A stretch of DNA of 58,591 bases, from contig CANPXS010000003.1 of NCBI GenBank assembly GCA_947586625.1, forward strand, positions 1-58,591, written 5' to 3'. Under the pieces are notes generated by a model. The model saw only the letters and a program-made list of their open reading frames with translations. It had not been told where the DNA came from and searched no databases. This stretch comes from an uncultured Clostridia bacterium. Its GTDB lineage: Bacteria; Bacillota; Clostridia; Oscillospirales; CAG-272. Shown here piece by piece: positions 34,166-42,916 of the stretch (its first letter is position 1; every line of letters starts with the position of its first letter). Position numbers and translations under genes: made by a program.

Positions 34166-34873
34166 TCATATTATGCCGAAAAGAATAAGCCCGACCGTGT
34201 TGATGCCGAGATTGGCGCACATGTGTACGATCCACGACGGGTAAATGACGCCGCGCTGATCACCTAATGCGTCGACGCGGTCGAATATGAGCGCGCCGAC
34301 GAAGAGACCGAAAAGCAGAAGCGCCATTAGAAGCGGCGAGAACCACCCCTTCATTATTGCGACGTGGTATACGGCGAACGCGGCAGACGAAAATATATAC
34401 GCGAACCGTCTGCCGGCTAAATCGGCGAGCGCGCCGAACGCGAATGCGCGGAACATTATCTCCTCGCAAAGCGAGTTTACGACGGAGATGTAGGCGGCGA
34501 CGTATATAAAATTGTCGCGCGTCACGCCCTCTCCGTCGGCGAGAGATGCGGTGACTGCCGAAAAGTCGAACACACCCCGCAGCGCGAAGTAGCCGCCGAC
34601 GATAAGCACGTATATCGCGGCGCCTGCCGCGAGCGCAAACAAAAGTCGCTTTCCCGCGCCGCGCGGTATGAACCACGAGCGGAGCGACGAGCCGCGCTTT
34701 GTGAACGAATACGCGAGCGGTATGCATATGAACAGTACAAGCTTTACGGCGGATTTCACGGTGTACGGCGGTTCGATAACGCCGTCGACGACCGCCATCG
34801 CAGCGCATGCGAGCATAGTCGCGGCTATGATAAAGAGCGAAGCCGTTCTATTCCCGCTTTTCACCGACATCAA
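34166..34873 (-). CDS. CPBP-family intramembrane metalloprotease
   Basis: 235 residues with about seven membrane segments. The conserved motifs of the Abi/CPBP fold are present: SLCEEIMFRAF, AVYHVAIMKG and HMCANLGIN. The glutamates and histidines bind the metal in characterised homologues (Rce1-like). Some members process prenylated or bacteriocin peptides; here the role is unknown. It has its own promoter (34910-34938). The permuted papain-like gene follows. Confidence 0.88.
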   Translation of the reverse strand: MMSVKSGNRTASLFIIAATMLACAAMAVVDGVIEPPYTVKSAVKLVLFICIPLAYSFTKRGSSLRSWFIPRGAGKRLLFALAAGAAIYVLIVGGYFALRGVFDFSAVTASLADGEGVTRDNFIYVAAYISVVNSLCEEIMFRAFAFGALADLAGRRFAYIFSSAAFAVYHVAIMKGWFSPLLMALLLFGLFVGALIFDRVDALGDQRGVIYPSWIVHMCANLGINTVGLILFGII

Positions 34874-34909
34874 GACCGCGCCTCCGCTTTGCGATAAACA
34901 GTTGTTACA

Positions 34910-34938
34910 ATTATACTATAACCGCAAATGATTGTCAA
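34910..34938 (-). promoter_or_regulatory. Consensus sigma-A promoter for the CPBP protease gene
   Basis: Minus strand TTGACA (34938-34933), 17-nt spacer, TATAAT (34915-34910). Both hexamers are perfect. Confidence 0.88.
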
Positions 34939-35030
34939 TCGTTCGGGTGAAAAATGCCGAATCGTTTTGAAAAATAATGTTTTTGTGTTCCCATTTGCGG
35001 CGAGGGCGGTGTCATTTTCGATTTAACCAC

Positions 35031-35064
35031 TTGACTAAACGCGCAAAGTATAGTACATTATAAT
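35031..35064 (+). promoter_or_regulatory. Promoter region of obg
   Basis: TTGACT (35031-35036) pairs with TACATT at a 17-nt spacer (35054-35059). A perfect TATAAT lies at 35059-35064, 22 nt away. Which -10 is used is unclear. Confidence 0.5.
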
Positions 35065-35087
35065 AAATATCATATAGAGGAATCAAA

Positions 35088-36356
35088 ATGTTTGTTGATA
35101 AAGTTACGATATACGTCAAAGCCGGAGACGGCGGAAACGGCTGCATATCGTTCCACCGCGAGAAATACGTCGCCAAGGGCGGACCGGACGGCGGCGACGG
35201 CGGCAGAGGCGGAAATGTAGTCTTTACCGTCGACGAGGGCACAAATACGCTTTTGGCGTTCAAATACAGACGGAAATTTATTGCAGGTAACGGCGAGGGC
35301 GGCAAAGCGGGCAAGATGCACGGCAAGTCTGCGGACGACCTGCTCGTACCTGTGCCGCCGGGGACGCTTCTGCGGGACGCCGATTCCGGCGCGATAATAC
35401 ACGACATGTCGGACGGCAAGCCGTTCGTTCTTTGCCGCGGGGGCAGAGGCGGCTGGGGAAACCGCCACTTCGCGACGCCGACGCGGCAGATACCGCGATT
35501 TGCAAAGAACGGCACGAAGGGCGAGGAGCGCGACGTCACGCTCGAGCTTAAAATGATCGCTGACGTGGGACTCGTCGGACTGCCGAGCGTCGGCAAGTCG
35601 TCGATACTCGCCGCTATATCGGCGGCAAGACCGAAAATAGCCGAGTATCATTTCACGACTCTGTCGCCGAATCTCGGTGTCGTCGCGTACGGCGACGGCG
35701 GATTTGTCGCCGCCGACATACCGGGTCTTATCGAGGGCGCGTCGTCGGGCGCGGGACTCGGTCACGAGTTTTTGCGCCACGTCGACAGGTGCCGCATGCT
35801 CGTCCACGTCGTCGATATCGCATCTGTAGAGGGACGCGATCCTATCGCGGACATGGAGACTATAAACAGCGAGCTCGAAATGTATTCGCCGGAGCTCGCG
35901 GATCGTCCGCAGCTCGTCGCGGCGAACAAATTCGACGCCGTCGACGAGGAGACGTTCGACCGCGAGCGGTTCGAAGAATATGTGCGCTCGCACGGATGGG
36001 ACCTCATCTACATCTCCGCCGCGACTGGGTACAACATGAAGGAGTTTGTGAACAAGGTCGGCGCGATGCTCGAAACGCTGCCGCCCGTCACGGTCTACGA
36101 GCCGGAGGTGACTGACGAACCCGTCATATCTTCGGGCGTCGAGACGACGGTGCACAAGGATGGCGACGTATACGTCGTCGAGGGCGAATGGCTGTTCAAT
36201 CTGCTCGGGCAGGTGAACCTATCCGACCGCGAATCGCTCGCGTATTTCGGGCGTGTTTTGACAAAGTACGGCGTTATCGACATGCTCGAGGAGAACGGAT
36301 GCAAAAACGGCGACACCGTGTCGATATACGACTTCCAGTTTGATTTTGTTAAGTGA
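35088..36356 (+). CDS. obg: GTPase Obg (CgtA)
   Basis: 422 residues. An N-terminal glycine-rich Obg fold (DKVTIYVKAGDGGNGCISFHREKYVAKGGPDGGDGGRGGNV), a G domain with G1 GLPSVGKSSIL, G3 DIPGLIEGAS and G4 ANKFD, and a C-terminal OCT domain. It helps assemble the 50S ribosomal subunit and monitors growth state. The order of domains and length are typical. It begins the obg-mnmM-VanY string. Confidence 0.96.
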   Translation: MFVDKVTIYVKAGDGGNGCISFHREKYVAKGGPDGGDGGRGGNVVFTVDEGTNTLLAFKYRRKFIAGNGEGGKAGKMHGKSADDLLVPVPPGTLLRDADSGAIIHDMSDGKPFVLCRGGRGGWGNRHFATPTRQIPRFAKNGTKGEERDVTLELKMIADVGLVGLPSVGKSSILAAISAARPKIAEYHFTTLSPNLGVVAYGDGGFVAADIPGLIEGASSGAGLGHEFLRHVDRCRMLVHVVDIASVEGRDPIADMETINSELEMYSPELADRPQLVAANKFDAVDEETFDRERFEEYVRSHGWDLIYISAATGYNMKEFVNKVGAMLETLPPVTVYEPEVTDEPVISSGVETTVHKDGDVYVVEGEWLFNLLGQVNLSDRESLAYFGRVLTKYGVIDMLEENGCKNGDTVSIYDFQFDFVK

Positions 36357-36359
36357 TGT

Positions 36360-36950
36360 ATGGAAAATACGATTGACAACGACCGCTTCGGACGCATGAT
36401 AGACCTGCTCGAGGTGCAGAAGTCGTTTATACTGAACCACCTCGCACCGGGCGGCACGGCGGTCGATTTCACGATGGGCAACGGGCACGACACATCGTTT
36501 CTGTCGCGCACCGTCGGCAAAGACGGGCACGTATATGCGTTCGACGTGCAGCCTGAGGCGCTCGAGTCGACGAGAAAAACGCTTGTTGCCGACGGCTGTC
36601 CCGACAACGTGACGCTCATACTCGACTCGCACTCGAACGTAAAAAACTACGTGCATGAGCCTATAAACGCCGGAATGTTCAATCTCGGATTCATGCCGGG
36701 CGGCGACAAGTCGAAAACGACGATGCGCACGACGACGATGCCGGCGGTCGCATCGGCAATTGAACTGCTCGCGCCTGGGGGCGTTTTGACAGTTGCGGTA
36801 TATCCTGGTCACGCTGAGGGCGACGCGGAGGGGCGCGAGCTGCGCGAGTATTTCTCTACGCTTGACAGACACGTTCTGTGCTGCACGGAGATACATATCG
36901 TAAACTCGCCGTCGTCTCCGTTTTTCACCGTGATCGAGCGCAGACTGTAA
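36360..36950 (+). CDS. mnmM: tRNA (mnm5s2U34)-methyltransferase MnmM / YtqB-type
   Basis: 196 residues. SAM motif TAVDFTMGNGHDTSFLSRTVG, then VYAFDVQPEAL, and NLGFMPGGDKSKTT, which is the YtqB signature (MPGGD.S..T). YtqB of Bacillus has been shown to methylate nm5s2U to mnm5s2U in tRNA wobble position 34. The C-terminus reads VNSPSSPFFTVIER, close to the family's N.P..P.I.VI. It starts only 3 nt after obg, with no strong ribosome site, so coupling is expected. Confidence 0.87.
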   Translation: MENTIDNDRFGRMIDLLEVQKSFILNHLAPGGTAVDFTMGNGHDTSFLSRTVGKDGHVYAFDVQPEALESTRKTLVADGCPDNVTLILDSHSNVKNYVHEPINAGMFNLGFMPGGDKSKTTMRTTTMPAVASAIELLAPGGVLTVAVYPGHAEGDAEGRELREYFSTLDRHVLCCTEIHIVNSPSSPFFTVIERRL

Positions 36951-36973
36951 ATTTTATCGAAGGAGGCAAACGG

Positions 36974-38449
36974 ATGAACGGCGGAATGAATCCGCGCGAC
37001 AGATATTACGCGGAGATGAAGGCGGCCGAGGACAGGCGTCGAGAAGCGCAGAGACGCGATGCGATCGAACGTGAGCGGCGCGCACGCGAAGAGGAGCGCC
37101 GCCGCCGTGAAGCGGAACGTCAGCGCGCGATACAGAGAGAGCGCATGAGACGCAAAAAACAGCGCCGCATTTTCCTGCGCCGTTTCCTCGTTTTTCTATT
37201 TTTTATCGCTATCATACTTGCGATCGTATTCGCCGTAACGGTGATATCGTTTCGTATGAGATCGAACATCGGCACGGACACGTCGGAGTACAAGATAGTG
37301 TACGGCGAGGACGACGACAGCGTGACGGAACGCGTATCGGCGGCAAAATTTGAACGCGACGGCGTGCGGTACGTCAATTATACGTCTTTGTCGTCGTATC
37401 TGTCCATGTCGGTGATGGCGAAGGACGGCGTTTACAGCTTCATAATCCCCGAAAGCGGCGAAACTGTTACGTTTACGAACAACTCTGCCGATGCCGACGT
37501 CAACGGCTCGTCGGTGCGTCTCGACGGTGCATCGCTGTACGAGAACGGCGACGTGTGGACGCCGCTGTCGTTCGTTACGCGGTATATGACGGGCGTCAAG
37601 GTCACAATAGATGAGGAAAAGCATACGGTCACGTTCGTCGTCGACGGCAAGGCAGGTTTTACGAATAAAAAAGTCGAGACGCTGCCGCACTACGGCGAGA
37701 CTGAGGGCGATGATACGACAGATACGGGGACAGAGACGCCGCCGGAGGACGAAATACCGGCTGTCGAGTTCAAATCCGATTTGTCGGCGTATGAACAGTA
37801 CATGAACCCGACGGGGGAGGAACGCGACGCGTATCTGATACTCGTAAACACGACGCATACGATAGGCGAGGATTACGCCCCGACCGATCTTGTCGACATC
37901 AAAAATACGCGAACCGACAGAGGAGCGCGCCAGATGCGCGAGGTCGCGGAGAAGGCGCTCGAGGCGATGTTCATCGAGCTGTTCGCAAACGGCTACGACG
38001 GAAACGGCCCGTCGGGCTATCCGGTTTCCGTCATGAGCGCGTACCGCTCGTACACGGAACAGGTATCGCTTTTCAACTCCTACGTCGACAGGGAAATGCG
38101 CGACGATCCGTCGCTTTCACGCGCGCAAGCGGAGAAGATAACGTCGACGTATTCCGCGCCTCCCGGAACGAGCGAGCATCAGACGGGACTGTGCGTCGAC
38201 ATGCACAATATGCCGTCGGCGCAGAAGGCGTTCGCCGACCAGCCCGCGTATGAATGGCTGCGCGACAATTCGTGGAAGTTCGGCTTCATTCTTCGTTTCC
38301 CCGAGGATAAGCAGGACATAACGGGCATCACGTTTGAGCCGTGGCATTACAGATACGTGGGACGATATCACGCGTATAAGATATGGAGCTCGGGCATGTG
38401 CCTCGAGGAATACGTCGAGGCGATGGAGAATAACGGCGCCGCAGGTTGA
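36974..38449 (+). CDS. VanY/LdcB-type carboxypeptidase (M15B) with stalk domain
   Basis: 491 residues from ATG 36974 after AGGAGG. The first 60 residues are a very basic/acidic coiled segment (RRREAQRRDAIERERRAREEERRR). A membrane anchor follows (about 65-87), then a copper-amine-oxidase-N-like domain with paired repeats (about 105-220), a D/T/E linker, and a peptidase M15B domain with SAYRSYTEQVSLF, SEHQTGLCVDM and EPWHYRYVG (zinc ligands His, Asp, His). It should trim D-alanine from peptidoglycan stems outside the membrane. Confidence 0.88.
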   Translation: MNGGMNPRDRYYAEMKAAEDRRREAQRRDAIERERRAREEERRRREAERQRAIQRERMRRKKQRRIFLRRFLVFLFFIAIILAIVFAVTVISFRMRSNIGTDTSEYKIVYGEDDDSVTERVSAAKFERDGVRYVNYTSLSSYLSMSVMAKDGVYSFIIPESGETVTFTNNSADADVNGSSVRLDGASLYENGDVWTPLSFVTRYMTGVKVTIDEEKHTVTFVVDGKAGFTNKKVETLPHYGETEGDDTTDTGTETPPEDEIPAVEFKSDLSAYEQYMNPTGEERDAYLILVNTTHTIGEDYAPTDLVDIKNTRTDRGARQMREVAEKALEAMFIELFANGYDGNGPSGYPVSVMSAYRSYTEQVSLFNSYVDREMRDDPSLSRAQAEKITSTYSAPPGTSEHQTGLCVDMHNMPSAQKAFADQPAYEWLRDNSWKFGFILRFPEDKQDITGITFEPWHYRYVGRYHAYKIWSSGMCLEEYVEAMENNGAAG

Positions 38450-38516
38450 CGCGCCATGATCGCACGGTGATCGGCGGTAATATACAGCAAACACAAAGGA
38501 TAAGGAGGCATTTACA

Positions 38517-39464
38517 GTGCCTATACGCATACCGAACGAGCTTCCCGCAACGAAAACGCTGCGGGAGGAGAACATATTCGTCATAACGGAAAACCGCGCC
38601 GCGATGCAGGACATACGTCCGCTCGAGATCGCGATACTGAATCTCATGCCGACTAAGATCGTGACCGAAACGCAGCTCGCAAGACTGCTAGGCAACACGC
38701 CGATACAGGTTCAGATGGAGCTCATAATGACGAGCACGCACAAGGCGAAGAACACGTCCGAGGAGCACATGCTCACGTTTTATAAGACGTTCGACGACAT
38801 AAAGGACCGCACGTTTGACGGACTCGTCATAACGGGCGCGCCTGTCGAGCATCTGCCGTTTGAATCGGTCGAATACTGGGACGAGCTCTGCACGATAATG
38901 GAGTGGTCGAAAACGCACGTAACGAGCACGTTTCACATTTGCTGGGGAGCGCAGGCGGCGCTTTACTATCACTACGGCATACAGAAGCGACCGCTCGAGA
39001 AAAAGCTGTTCGGCGTGTTCAGACACACCGTCGACTACAAGCGCTCGATACTGTTCCGCGGCTTCGACGACGTCTTCATGGCGCCTCATTCGCGCCACAC
39101 GACAGTCGACAGAGCCGATATCGAAGCGGAGCCGAGACTGAAAATCCTTGCATCGTCGGAGGAAGCAGGCGTTTACGCCATCATCGCCGACCACGGACGG
39201 CAGATATTCATAACCGGTCACTCCGAATACGACGCGGACACGCTCGAACGCGAATATCTGCGCGACAAAAACGCGGGACTGCCGATAGATATGCCCGTCA
39301 ACTATTACCCGAATGATGACGACACAAAGCGCCCTGTCGTGACGTGGCGCTCGTCGGCGAATCTGCTCTACTCGAACTGGCTCAACTATTTCGTTTATCA
39401 AACGACGCCGTTCGACATCAGAAACGTCAGTGACCCGTCCGCGAGAACGTCGACGCCGGAATGA
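38517..39464 (+). CDS. metA: Homoserine O-acyltransferase MetA, probably acetyl-specific
   Basis: 315 residues with a GTG start and AAGGAGG 8 nt upstream. The MetA fold is evident: nucleophile Cys142 in HICWGAQAA, and the R-H-T..D sequence APHSRHTTV. Residue 111 is Glu in [12 protein letters not shown]; in studied enzymes Glu111 goes with acetyl-CoA and Gly111 with succinyl-CoA. The product should be O-acetylhomoserine for methionine synthesis. No SAM riboswitch fits in the 67 nt upstream, and no other methionine genes are adjacent. Confidence 0.94.
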   Translation: MPIRIPNELPATKTLREENIFVITENRAAMQDIRPLEIAILNLMPTKIVTETQLARLLGNTPIQVQMELIMTSTHKAKNTSEEHMLTFYKTFDDIKDRTFDGLVITGAPVEHLPFESVEYWDELCTIMEWSKTHVTSTFHICWGAQAALYYHYGIQKRPLEKKLFGVFRHTVDYKRSILFRGFDDVFMAPHSRHTTVDRADIEAEPRLKILASSEEAGVYAIIADHGRQIFITGHSEYDADTLEREYLRDKNAGLPIDMPVNYYPNDDDTKRPVVTWRSSANLLYSNWLNYFVYQTTPFDIRNVSDPSARTSTPE

Positions 39465-39477
39465 TGAAAAAGAAAAG

Positions 39478-39515
39478 GGGAGAGAAGCCGCGACGCTTCT
39501 CTCCCATATTTTATT
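39478..39515 (+). terminator. Terminator between metA and the DUF4097 gene
   Basis: An 11-bp stem GGGAGAGAAGC/GCTTCTCTCCC with a CGCGAC loop is followed by ATATTTTATT. On the other strand it is followed by CTTTTCTTTTTC, so it can stop transcription both ways. Confidence 0.85.
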
Positions 39516-39518
39516 GAA

Positions 39519-40193
39519 CTATCCCTTATACGACATCGTAATGTCGCCGACGTTGACGCTTATCGTTATGCGGTGCGGTGCGTTTTCGTCGCCGCCGCCG
39601 ATATTAGCCGCGTCGTCGTTGTCGGAGGTGACGTTTACGAAATAATTCTCGCGCGATTCCGGAAATGAGGCGATAACGTCGCCGACGTTCACGTTCATCA
39701 TTATATCGTCGGTACTGACCGCGACGAGAAACAGCGAACCCGTGTCGATGTCGACTGCCATCGACGGGGCCGTGACGCCCTCGATGCTGACGTCGCCGTA
39801 ATCGACGTCGACGTCGTAGTCGACCCCGACATTTTCGGGTATGCCAACTCTTACGCCGTACCGTCCGCTGTCGCCGCGCGAAAGCGAGTCGATAACGGAC
39901 GTCGTCGATTCGGTCACGGTCAATATACCGCCGTTTGCGACAGCGGCATATACGCCGCTTTTCGGTTCCGCAAAGCTGACGACTATGCTGTTGCCGGAGA
40001 GGGTATATACGTCGACGTAGCCTGCCGACAGGTCGATATTGACGGTCTTCACGTAGTCTGTGGAGAATGTCAGCTCGGAGCTTATTATCTCATCGTCCGG
40101 CACGTCGACGAGCTTGTTTATGAGCACGAGCGCGCCGATTATCACAATAGCGGCGATTATGACGAACAGCGCCGCCAGAATGACGCGTTTCAT
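39519..40193 (-). CDS. DUF4097-type membrane-anchored beta-helix protein
   Basis: 224 residues with AAAGG upstream. One N-terminal membrane segment (about 4-27) and then repeated short strands of the DUF4097/adhesin type (VKTVNIDLSAGYVDVYTLSGNSIVVSF, DVDVDYGDVSIEGV, GSLFLVAV, VNVGDVIASF, ISVNVGDITMSYKG). The recurring GDV/GDI turns suggest a right-handed beta-helix outside the membrane. It is the last gene of the VTC-DUF4956 operon, separated by 3 nt. Confidence 0.75.
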   Translation of the reverse strand: MKRVILAALFVIIAAIVIIGALVLINKLVDVPDDEIISSELTFSTDYVKTVNIDLSAGYVDVYTLSGNSIVVSFAEPKSGVYAAVANGGILTVTESTTSVIDSLSRGDSGRYGVRVGIPENVGVDYDVDVDYGDVSIEGVTAPSMAVDIDTGSLFLVAVSTDDIMMNVNVGDVIASFPESRENYFVNVTSDNDDAANIGGGDENAPHRITISVNVGDITMSYKG

Positions 40194-40196
40194 TTG

Positions 40197-40883
40197 TCAG
40201 AGCCTTTCGTGTTCGGCGGTTTCGGGCATCATGCCGCAGACGATGTCGAGGTTACCGTTGCGGCAGCGTATCTCGTCGAGCATCTCCTTTTCGTCGTCCT
40301 CGTTTGACATTATGATGTTGTATGTAAGCTGGTACATACTGCCCATATTCGTTGTGCGGATGCGGACAAGGCGCGCGGACTTCGTATATTTGTCAAATAT
40401 GTCGTCGAAGATGTGGGGGTAGTTGAGTCCCTCGGGAATCGTTATCTTCAGCTCCTGCTCGCCGTGTCTGCCGCCGCCGAGACCCGATATCGAGATGAGC
40501 GCGTAAACGAGCAGTGCGACGACGGTGAATATGACAGCGAGCCATACGAATCCGACGCCCATCGTGATGCCCGCCGTCATGGCAATAAACAGCACGAGTA
40601 TGTCGGATGCGGTGCCGGGATTAGAACGGTAACGAATCAGCGAGAATGCTCCTGCGACGCCGAGTCCGACGCCGATGTTGCCGTTGACGATCATTATCAC
40701 GACCTGGACTATAAACGGTATCAGCGTCAGTGAAACGGATACGCTCTTCGACTTTTTGCCGACGAACGCAGAGACCGTGGCGATGGCAAGCCCGATTAAG
40801 AGCGATACGAGCGAGCATATGAGAAACCTGCCGACGGTGACCTCGCCGAGCTCGACCATTGATGTGAAAGTCTTGTCAAACAT
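40197..40883 (-). CDS. DUF4956 membrane protein
   Basis: 228 residues. About four membrane segments in the first 150 residues with the conserved core GNIGVGLGVAGAFSLIRYRSNPGTASDI, then a cytoplasmic C-terminal domain (about 160-228) of mixed alpha/beta. DUF4956 genes occur next to VTC-domain polyphosphate polymerases in many bacteria. The function of the family is unknown. It overlaps the VTC gene by 8 nt and has its own GGAGG site. Confidence 0.88.
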   Translation of the reverse strand: MFDKTFTSMVELGEVTVGRFLICSLVSLLIGLAIATVSAFVGKKSKSVSVSLTLIPFIVQVVIMIVNGNIGVGLGVAGAFSLIRYRSNPGTASDILVLFIAMTAGITMGVGFVWLAVIFTVVALLVYALISISGLGGGRHGEQELKITIPEGLNYPHIFDDIFDKYTKSARLVRIRTTNMGSMYQLTYNIIMSNEDDEKEMLDEIRCRNGNLDIVCGMMPETAEHERL

Positions 40884-41628
40884 TTTGTTTTTCCTCCGAT
40901 TCTTTTTCTTCGGTTTCTTCCGTTTCTCCGACCTTTCGGGTCACGTCGATGTAGGCGGTGCCGTATTTGCTGAACGACGTCGGGAATATTGACAGCTCGC
41001 TGAACTTGCGCGCGAGCCAAATCGGCATAGCGTCGGGTATCTTGACCTCCATCAGCCGCATACCGTCGGGGAGCAGAGGCGTCCCATATGCGCCTTTTGT
41101 AAGGTCGAAATCGTAGTCGCGGAACAGTAGATTTTTGTCGAAGGTGATGCGCAGGTTCGGGTCGTCCTTGCCGAAGTAAGCGGTGCGGTCATAGGAGAGC
41201 ACCATCGCGGGTGCTATGCGGTCGTAGAACGACAAGAGCCACGAGATCTCCTTCGCTATCTGCGAGTCCTTGCGGGATTCGGGCACGACGCCCGTCGTCG
41301 TGAACTCCATCGCCTCTTTATACGGCATGCTTATGCGGCGCTTGTAGACGATGCCGCGGTACTTTTTCTTTATCTCGACGAACGCGATCGACGTGTCCGT
41401 CGGCGTGCCGTAGCAGCGCAGGCGCAGCTTTTCCTTGTAAACGGGCTTGTCGTTCGAGGCGCGCACAAGAGCGAACGACGGCGTGTCGTAGTAGATGTTG
41501 AATATCGTGCTCTCGCCGTAAGAGTCGCCGCACATGTACTCGTCTACTGACGGCGCAAGCCCTTTGTACTGTTCTTCGGTTATTATGTATTTTTTTTCGA
41601 CTCGCTTAAAAACTTCCTTAAAAGCCAT
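40876..41628 (-). CDS. VTC-domain protein (candidate polyphosphate polymerase)
   Basis: 250 residues from ATG 41628 behind GGAGG. The VTC tunnel-fold signatures are clear: EKKYIITEEQY, NIYYDTPSF, EKLRLRCYG, FVEIKKKY, LSYDRTAYFG and LMEVKIPDAMP. These basic and acidic residues line the polymerase tunnel in the yeast Vtc4 enzyme, which makes polyphosphate from ATP. Bacterial members are largely uncharacterised. It is first in the operon with DUF4956 and DUF4097, suggesting a membrane-associated system. Confidence 0.88.
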   Translation of the reverse strand: MAFKEVFKRVEKKYIITEEQYKGLAPSVDEYMCGDSYGESTIFNIYYDTPSFALVRASNDKPVYKEKLRLRCYGTPTDTSIAFVEIKKKYRGIVYKRRISMPYKEAMEFTTTGVVPESRKDSQIAKEISWLLSFYDRIAPAMVLSYDRTAYFGKDDPNLRITFDKNLLFRDYDFDLTKGAYGTPLLPDGMRLMEVKIPDAMPIWLARKFSELSIFPTSFSKYGTAYIDVTRKVGETEETEEKESEEKQNV

Positions 41629-41669
41629 AAAACCTCCGCTGCATCTTCCGCGTGACACTGTTTAATATT

Positions 41670-41698
41670 ATTATATTGTAAAATCAATGTAAAGTCAA
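41670..41698 (-). promoter_or_regulatory. Sigma-A promoter for the VTC operon
   Basis: Minus strand TTGACT (41698-41693), 17-nt spacer, TATAAT (41675-41670). The leader is about 40 nt. Confidence 0.85.
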
Positions 41699-41738
41699 GA
41701 GGTGTGAGGTAAGACAGCGCGATTTATGTTGAAAAGAG

Positions 41739-42653
41739 TCACATAAACGATTCGTCGTTCCATTCGATATACGGCGAGCCGTCGTCGCGGAAACGTATTT
41801 TCAGAATCACATAGCCGGACTTTGAATAGTCGAACGGATGCGACATAGGATAACCGCCCCATCGGTCGCCGAAATAGTAGTATTCGCCGTCGACGGGAAG
41901 CACGAACGCGGGCTGACTGTGATATGTCGTCGAGTCGCCGAACGGCGAGAGCATGCTCCATCTTCCGTCGATCTTGTCGGCGACTGCATAGCAGCCCTGA
42001 TTCGGACGCCAGCCCGTGCAGAACGAGGACAGCATATAGTACCGTCCGTCGCGGTAAAACACCGCTGGAGCTTCGCGGAATTCGCCCTGCCATAACACAT
42101 TCACAAGTCCGTCGACGTTCATATAGTCGTCGGTCAGACGGTATACATGCATGTCGGCGTTATCGCGCGACGATGAGATGAAGTATGCGGCGCCGTCGTT
42201 GTCGCGAAAGAGCGTGCAGTCGCGGCTCATGTAACCGTACGGATTAAAGTGACCGTGGTAGACGAAATCGCCGTCGGGTGTGTCGCACGTCGCGACGCAA
42301 CATGCCGCGTCGTGATAGTCGCGTCCGTTTTCATAGTGCGCCCACATCACGAATTTGCCTGTTTTTTCGCAGTAGAGGACCTTCGGACGTTCGATGTTGA
42401 CCTTGTGACCGTCGTCGCGGCAGAGCCTTTGCTCGGTGCGCACGCGGTACGGGCGTTTGACGCTGTCTGTCGTCAGAATGTGGCTGCGGAATTCCCAGTT
42501 TTTCAGATCGGCGGAACGGTAGCACGAGACATAGTAGTTTTCGCGCCTGTCCTCGCCGTACCAGTACCAGTATTCGCCGTATCGAATTATGTAACCGCCG
42601 TGCGCGTGGAGCGGCGCGCCGTTTATGTCGGTAAAAACACTTCCGTTTTTCAT
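41739..42653 (-). CDS. Glycoside hydrolase family 43 protein (galactanase-like)
   Basis: 304 residues from ATG 42653 with AAAGGA upstream; the track start reads through a repeat. The start GAPLHAHGGYIIRYGEYWYWYGEDRR matches the AHGGGI..YYWYGE motif of the GH43 group that includes exo-beta-1,3-galactanases. It is a five-bladed propeller type with conserved SRDCTLFRDNDGAAYF in the middle. There is no signal peptide, so it acts inside the cell on imported oligosaccharides. It lies downstream of a GH2 beta-galactosidase, separated by 263 nt of repeats. Confidence 0.8.
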   Translation of the reverse strand: MKNGSVFTDINGAPLHAHGGYIIRYGEYWYWYGEDRRENYYVSCYRSADLKNWEFRSHILTTDSVKRPYRVRTEQRLCRDDGHKVNIERPKVLYCEKTGKFVMWAHYENGRDYHDAACCVATCDTPDGDFVYHGHFNPYGYMSRDCTLFRDNDGAAYFISSSRDNADMHVYRLTDDYMNVDGLVNVLWQGEFREAPAVFYRDGRYYMLSSFCTGWRPNQGCYAVADKIDGRWSMLSPFGDSTTYHSQPAFVLPVDGEYYYFGDRWGGYPMSHPFDYSKSGYVILKIRFRDDGSPYIEWNDESFM

Positions 42654-42675
42654 AGTGAATCCTTTCGGGGAATGT

Positions 42676-42795
42676 AATAAAAGATTTTGAAGATAAGGGG
42701 CTAATGGGAGGGGACTTTTTTTGTTTTGGAGCCCCTTTTGGTAAAAGGTGCCCCAAACCCTCTCCAAAAGCGGACCGATTAGTGATTATTTTAAG
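42676..42795 (-). repeat. Composite repeat, part A (copy 1)
   Basis: The 49-nt core 42728-42776 (GGAGCCCCTTTTGGTAAAAG... to ...AAAAGCGGACC) recurs at 46445-46493 with the same length. On the minus strand it forms GGGGCACCTTTT/AAAAGGGGC stems preceded by GGTCCGCTTTTGGAGAGG. It lies in the 263-nt gap between the GH2 and GH43 genes. Confidence 0.8.
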
Positions 42796-42841
42796 CTATC
42801 TCCGAGGATATTGTTTCCGTTTACCTGATAAAATCAAAATC

Positions 42842-42913
42842 GGTAATAAAAGTTTTTGAAGAAAGGGGTACGGGGAAAGGAACTTTTTTCAAAAAGTTCC
42901 TTTCCCTGTGAAA
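42842..42913 (-). repeat. Composite repeat, part B (copy 1): terminator-like palindrome (family copy 3)
   Basis: A 19-nt stem (42870-42888 with 42891-42909, one mismatch) lies just beyond the GH2 stop. On the minus strand it is followed by ACCCCTTTCTTCAAAAACTTTTAT, the conserved flank of the family. It probably ends the GH2 transcript. Confidence 0.8.
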
Positions 42914-42916
42914 AAC

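Noticed and set aside
38450-38516. SAM riboswitch before metA
   Set aside because: Only 67 nt are available and no paired helices of the SAM class are visible.
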